A stretch of 5,917 nt of DNA from Clostridiales bacterium UBA8153 (GTDB lineage: Bacteria; Bacillota; Sulfobacillia; UBA8153), in the NCBI GenBank assembly GCA_003449495.1, contig DMHJ01000134.1, positions 1-5,917 on the forward strand, given 5' to 3'. The notes under the pieces are model-generated. The model searched no databases, was not told the origin of the DNA, and saw only the letters and a program-made list of their open reading frames with translations. Below, one piece after another: positions 5,733 to 5,917 of this stretch. The first letter of the stretch is position 1, and each line of letters starts with the position of its first letter. A program made the position numbers and the translations under genes.

Positions 5733-5917
5733 CGAGACTTCCTCCTTGCCGGCTTCCGGCGGCGCCCCAAATGGTTGGTGACCAGATTGACTACCATGAC
5801 GATGATCAGCAGTACGCTGGCGGTCCCGTAGGCCCGGCTCATGCTGAGTCCCTCTTGTGCCAGAATGTAGAGGTGCACGGCCATGGAACGGGCCGGATCC
5901 CGCAAGCTGCGCGGGAT
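5729..5917 (-). CDS. pstA: phosphate ABC transporter permease PstA, C-terminal end
   Basis: Only the last 62 codons are inside the window; the gene continues past the right edge. The piece contains [20 protein letters not shown], typical of the PstA C-terminal region, then a final membrane helix ([19 protein letters not shown], residues 32-50) and a very basic tail ending [10 protein letters not shown]. PstA is one of the two membrane subunits of the phosphate importer. Identification rests on this C-terminus plus its place directly before pstB. Its TGA (5731-5729) overlaps the pstB TTG start. Because no start codon lies inside the window, automated gene finders may miss this fragment. Confidence 0.9.
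   Translation of the reverse strand: MPRSLRDPARSMAVHLYILAQEGLSMSRAYGTASVLLIIVMVVNLVTNHLGRRRKPARRKSR

Overview
This is chromosomal DNA from a high-GC bacterium. Several genes have strong Shine-Dalgarno sequences (AAGGAGG before pstB, GGAGG before the small Cys-rich gene, GGGAGGGG before phoU) and TTG or GTG starts are common. The protein styles (a PstB/PhoU phosphate operon, an AmiE-like serine hydrolase, a stand-alone NapH-like Fe-S membrane protein) would suit a high-GC member of the Bacillota such as a thermophilic clostridial relative. That placement is an inference; no rRNA or taxon marker is present.

Layout. Genes up to 2861 read rightwards and genes from 2909 onward read leftwards, so the window is built around a convergent junction near 2862-2908. 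Bases 1-608 hold only weak coding signals: the possible tail of a gene entering from the left, a possible 38-residue membrane peptide joined to it by an ATGA stop/start overlap, and a stretch that may be an eroded gene. Next come an EamA-type transporter (674-1597) and a serine hydrolase of the beta-lactamase/PBP fold (1680-2861), 82 bases apart and probably cotranscribed.

On the minus strand a membrane polyferredoxin-like protein (2909-3526) has its own near-consensus housekeeping promoter at 3564-3592. The -35 box of that promoter coincides with the furthest-upstream TTG start, so the shorter start is preferred. Bases 3593-3790 show nothing convincing. A small cysteine-rich orphan gene (3814-4086, minus) has an excellent ribosome binding site and a good intrinsic terminator, so it appears to be a real gene of unknown function. 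Bases 4087-4296 contain a GC-rich hairpin and no convincing gene.

From 4297 to the right edge lies the end of a phosphate-specific transport operon read leftwards: pstA (3' end only), pstB and phoU, tightly packed with a stop/start overlap between pstA and pstB. PstA would be part of the membrane channel, PstB the ATPase that drives phosphate import, and PhoU the regulator linking the transporter to phosphate signalling. Any PhoB-type control region must lie beyond the right edge.

No mobile element, CRISPR array, tRNA or rRNA was seen. The least explained items are the small Cys-rich gene with its own expression signals and the promoter plus dyad in front of the Fe-S gene.
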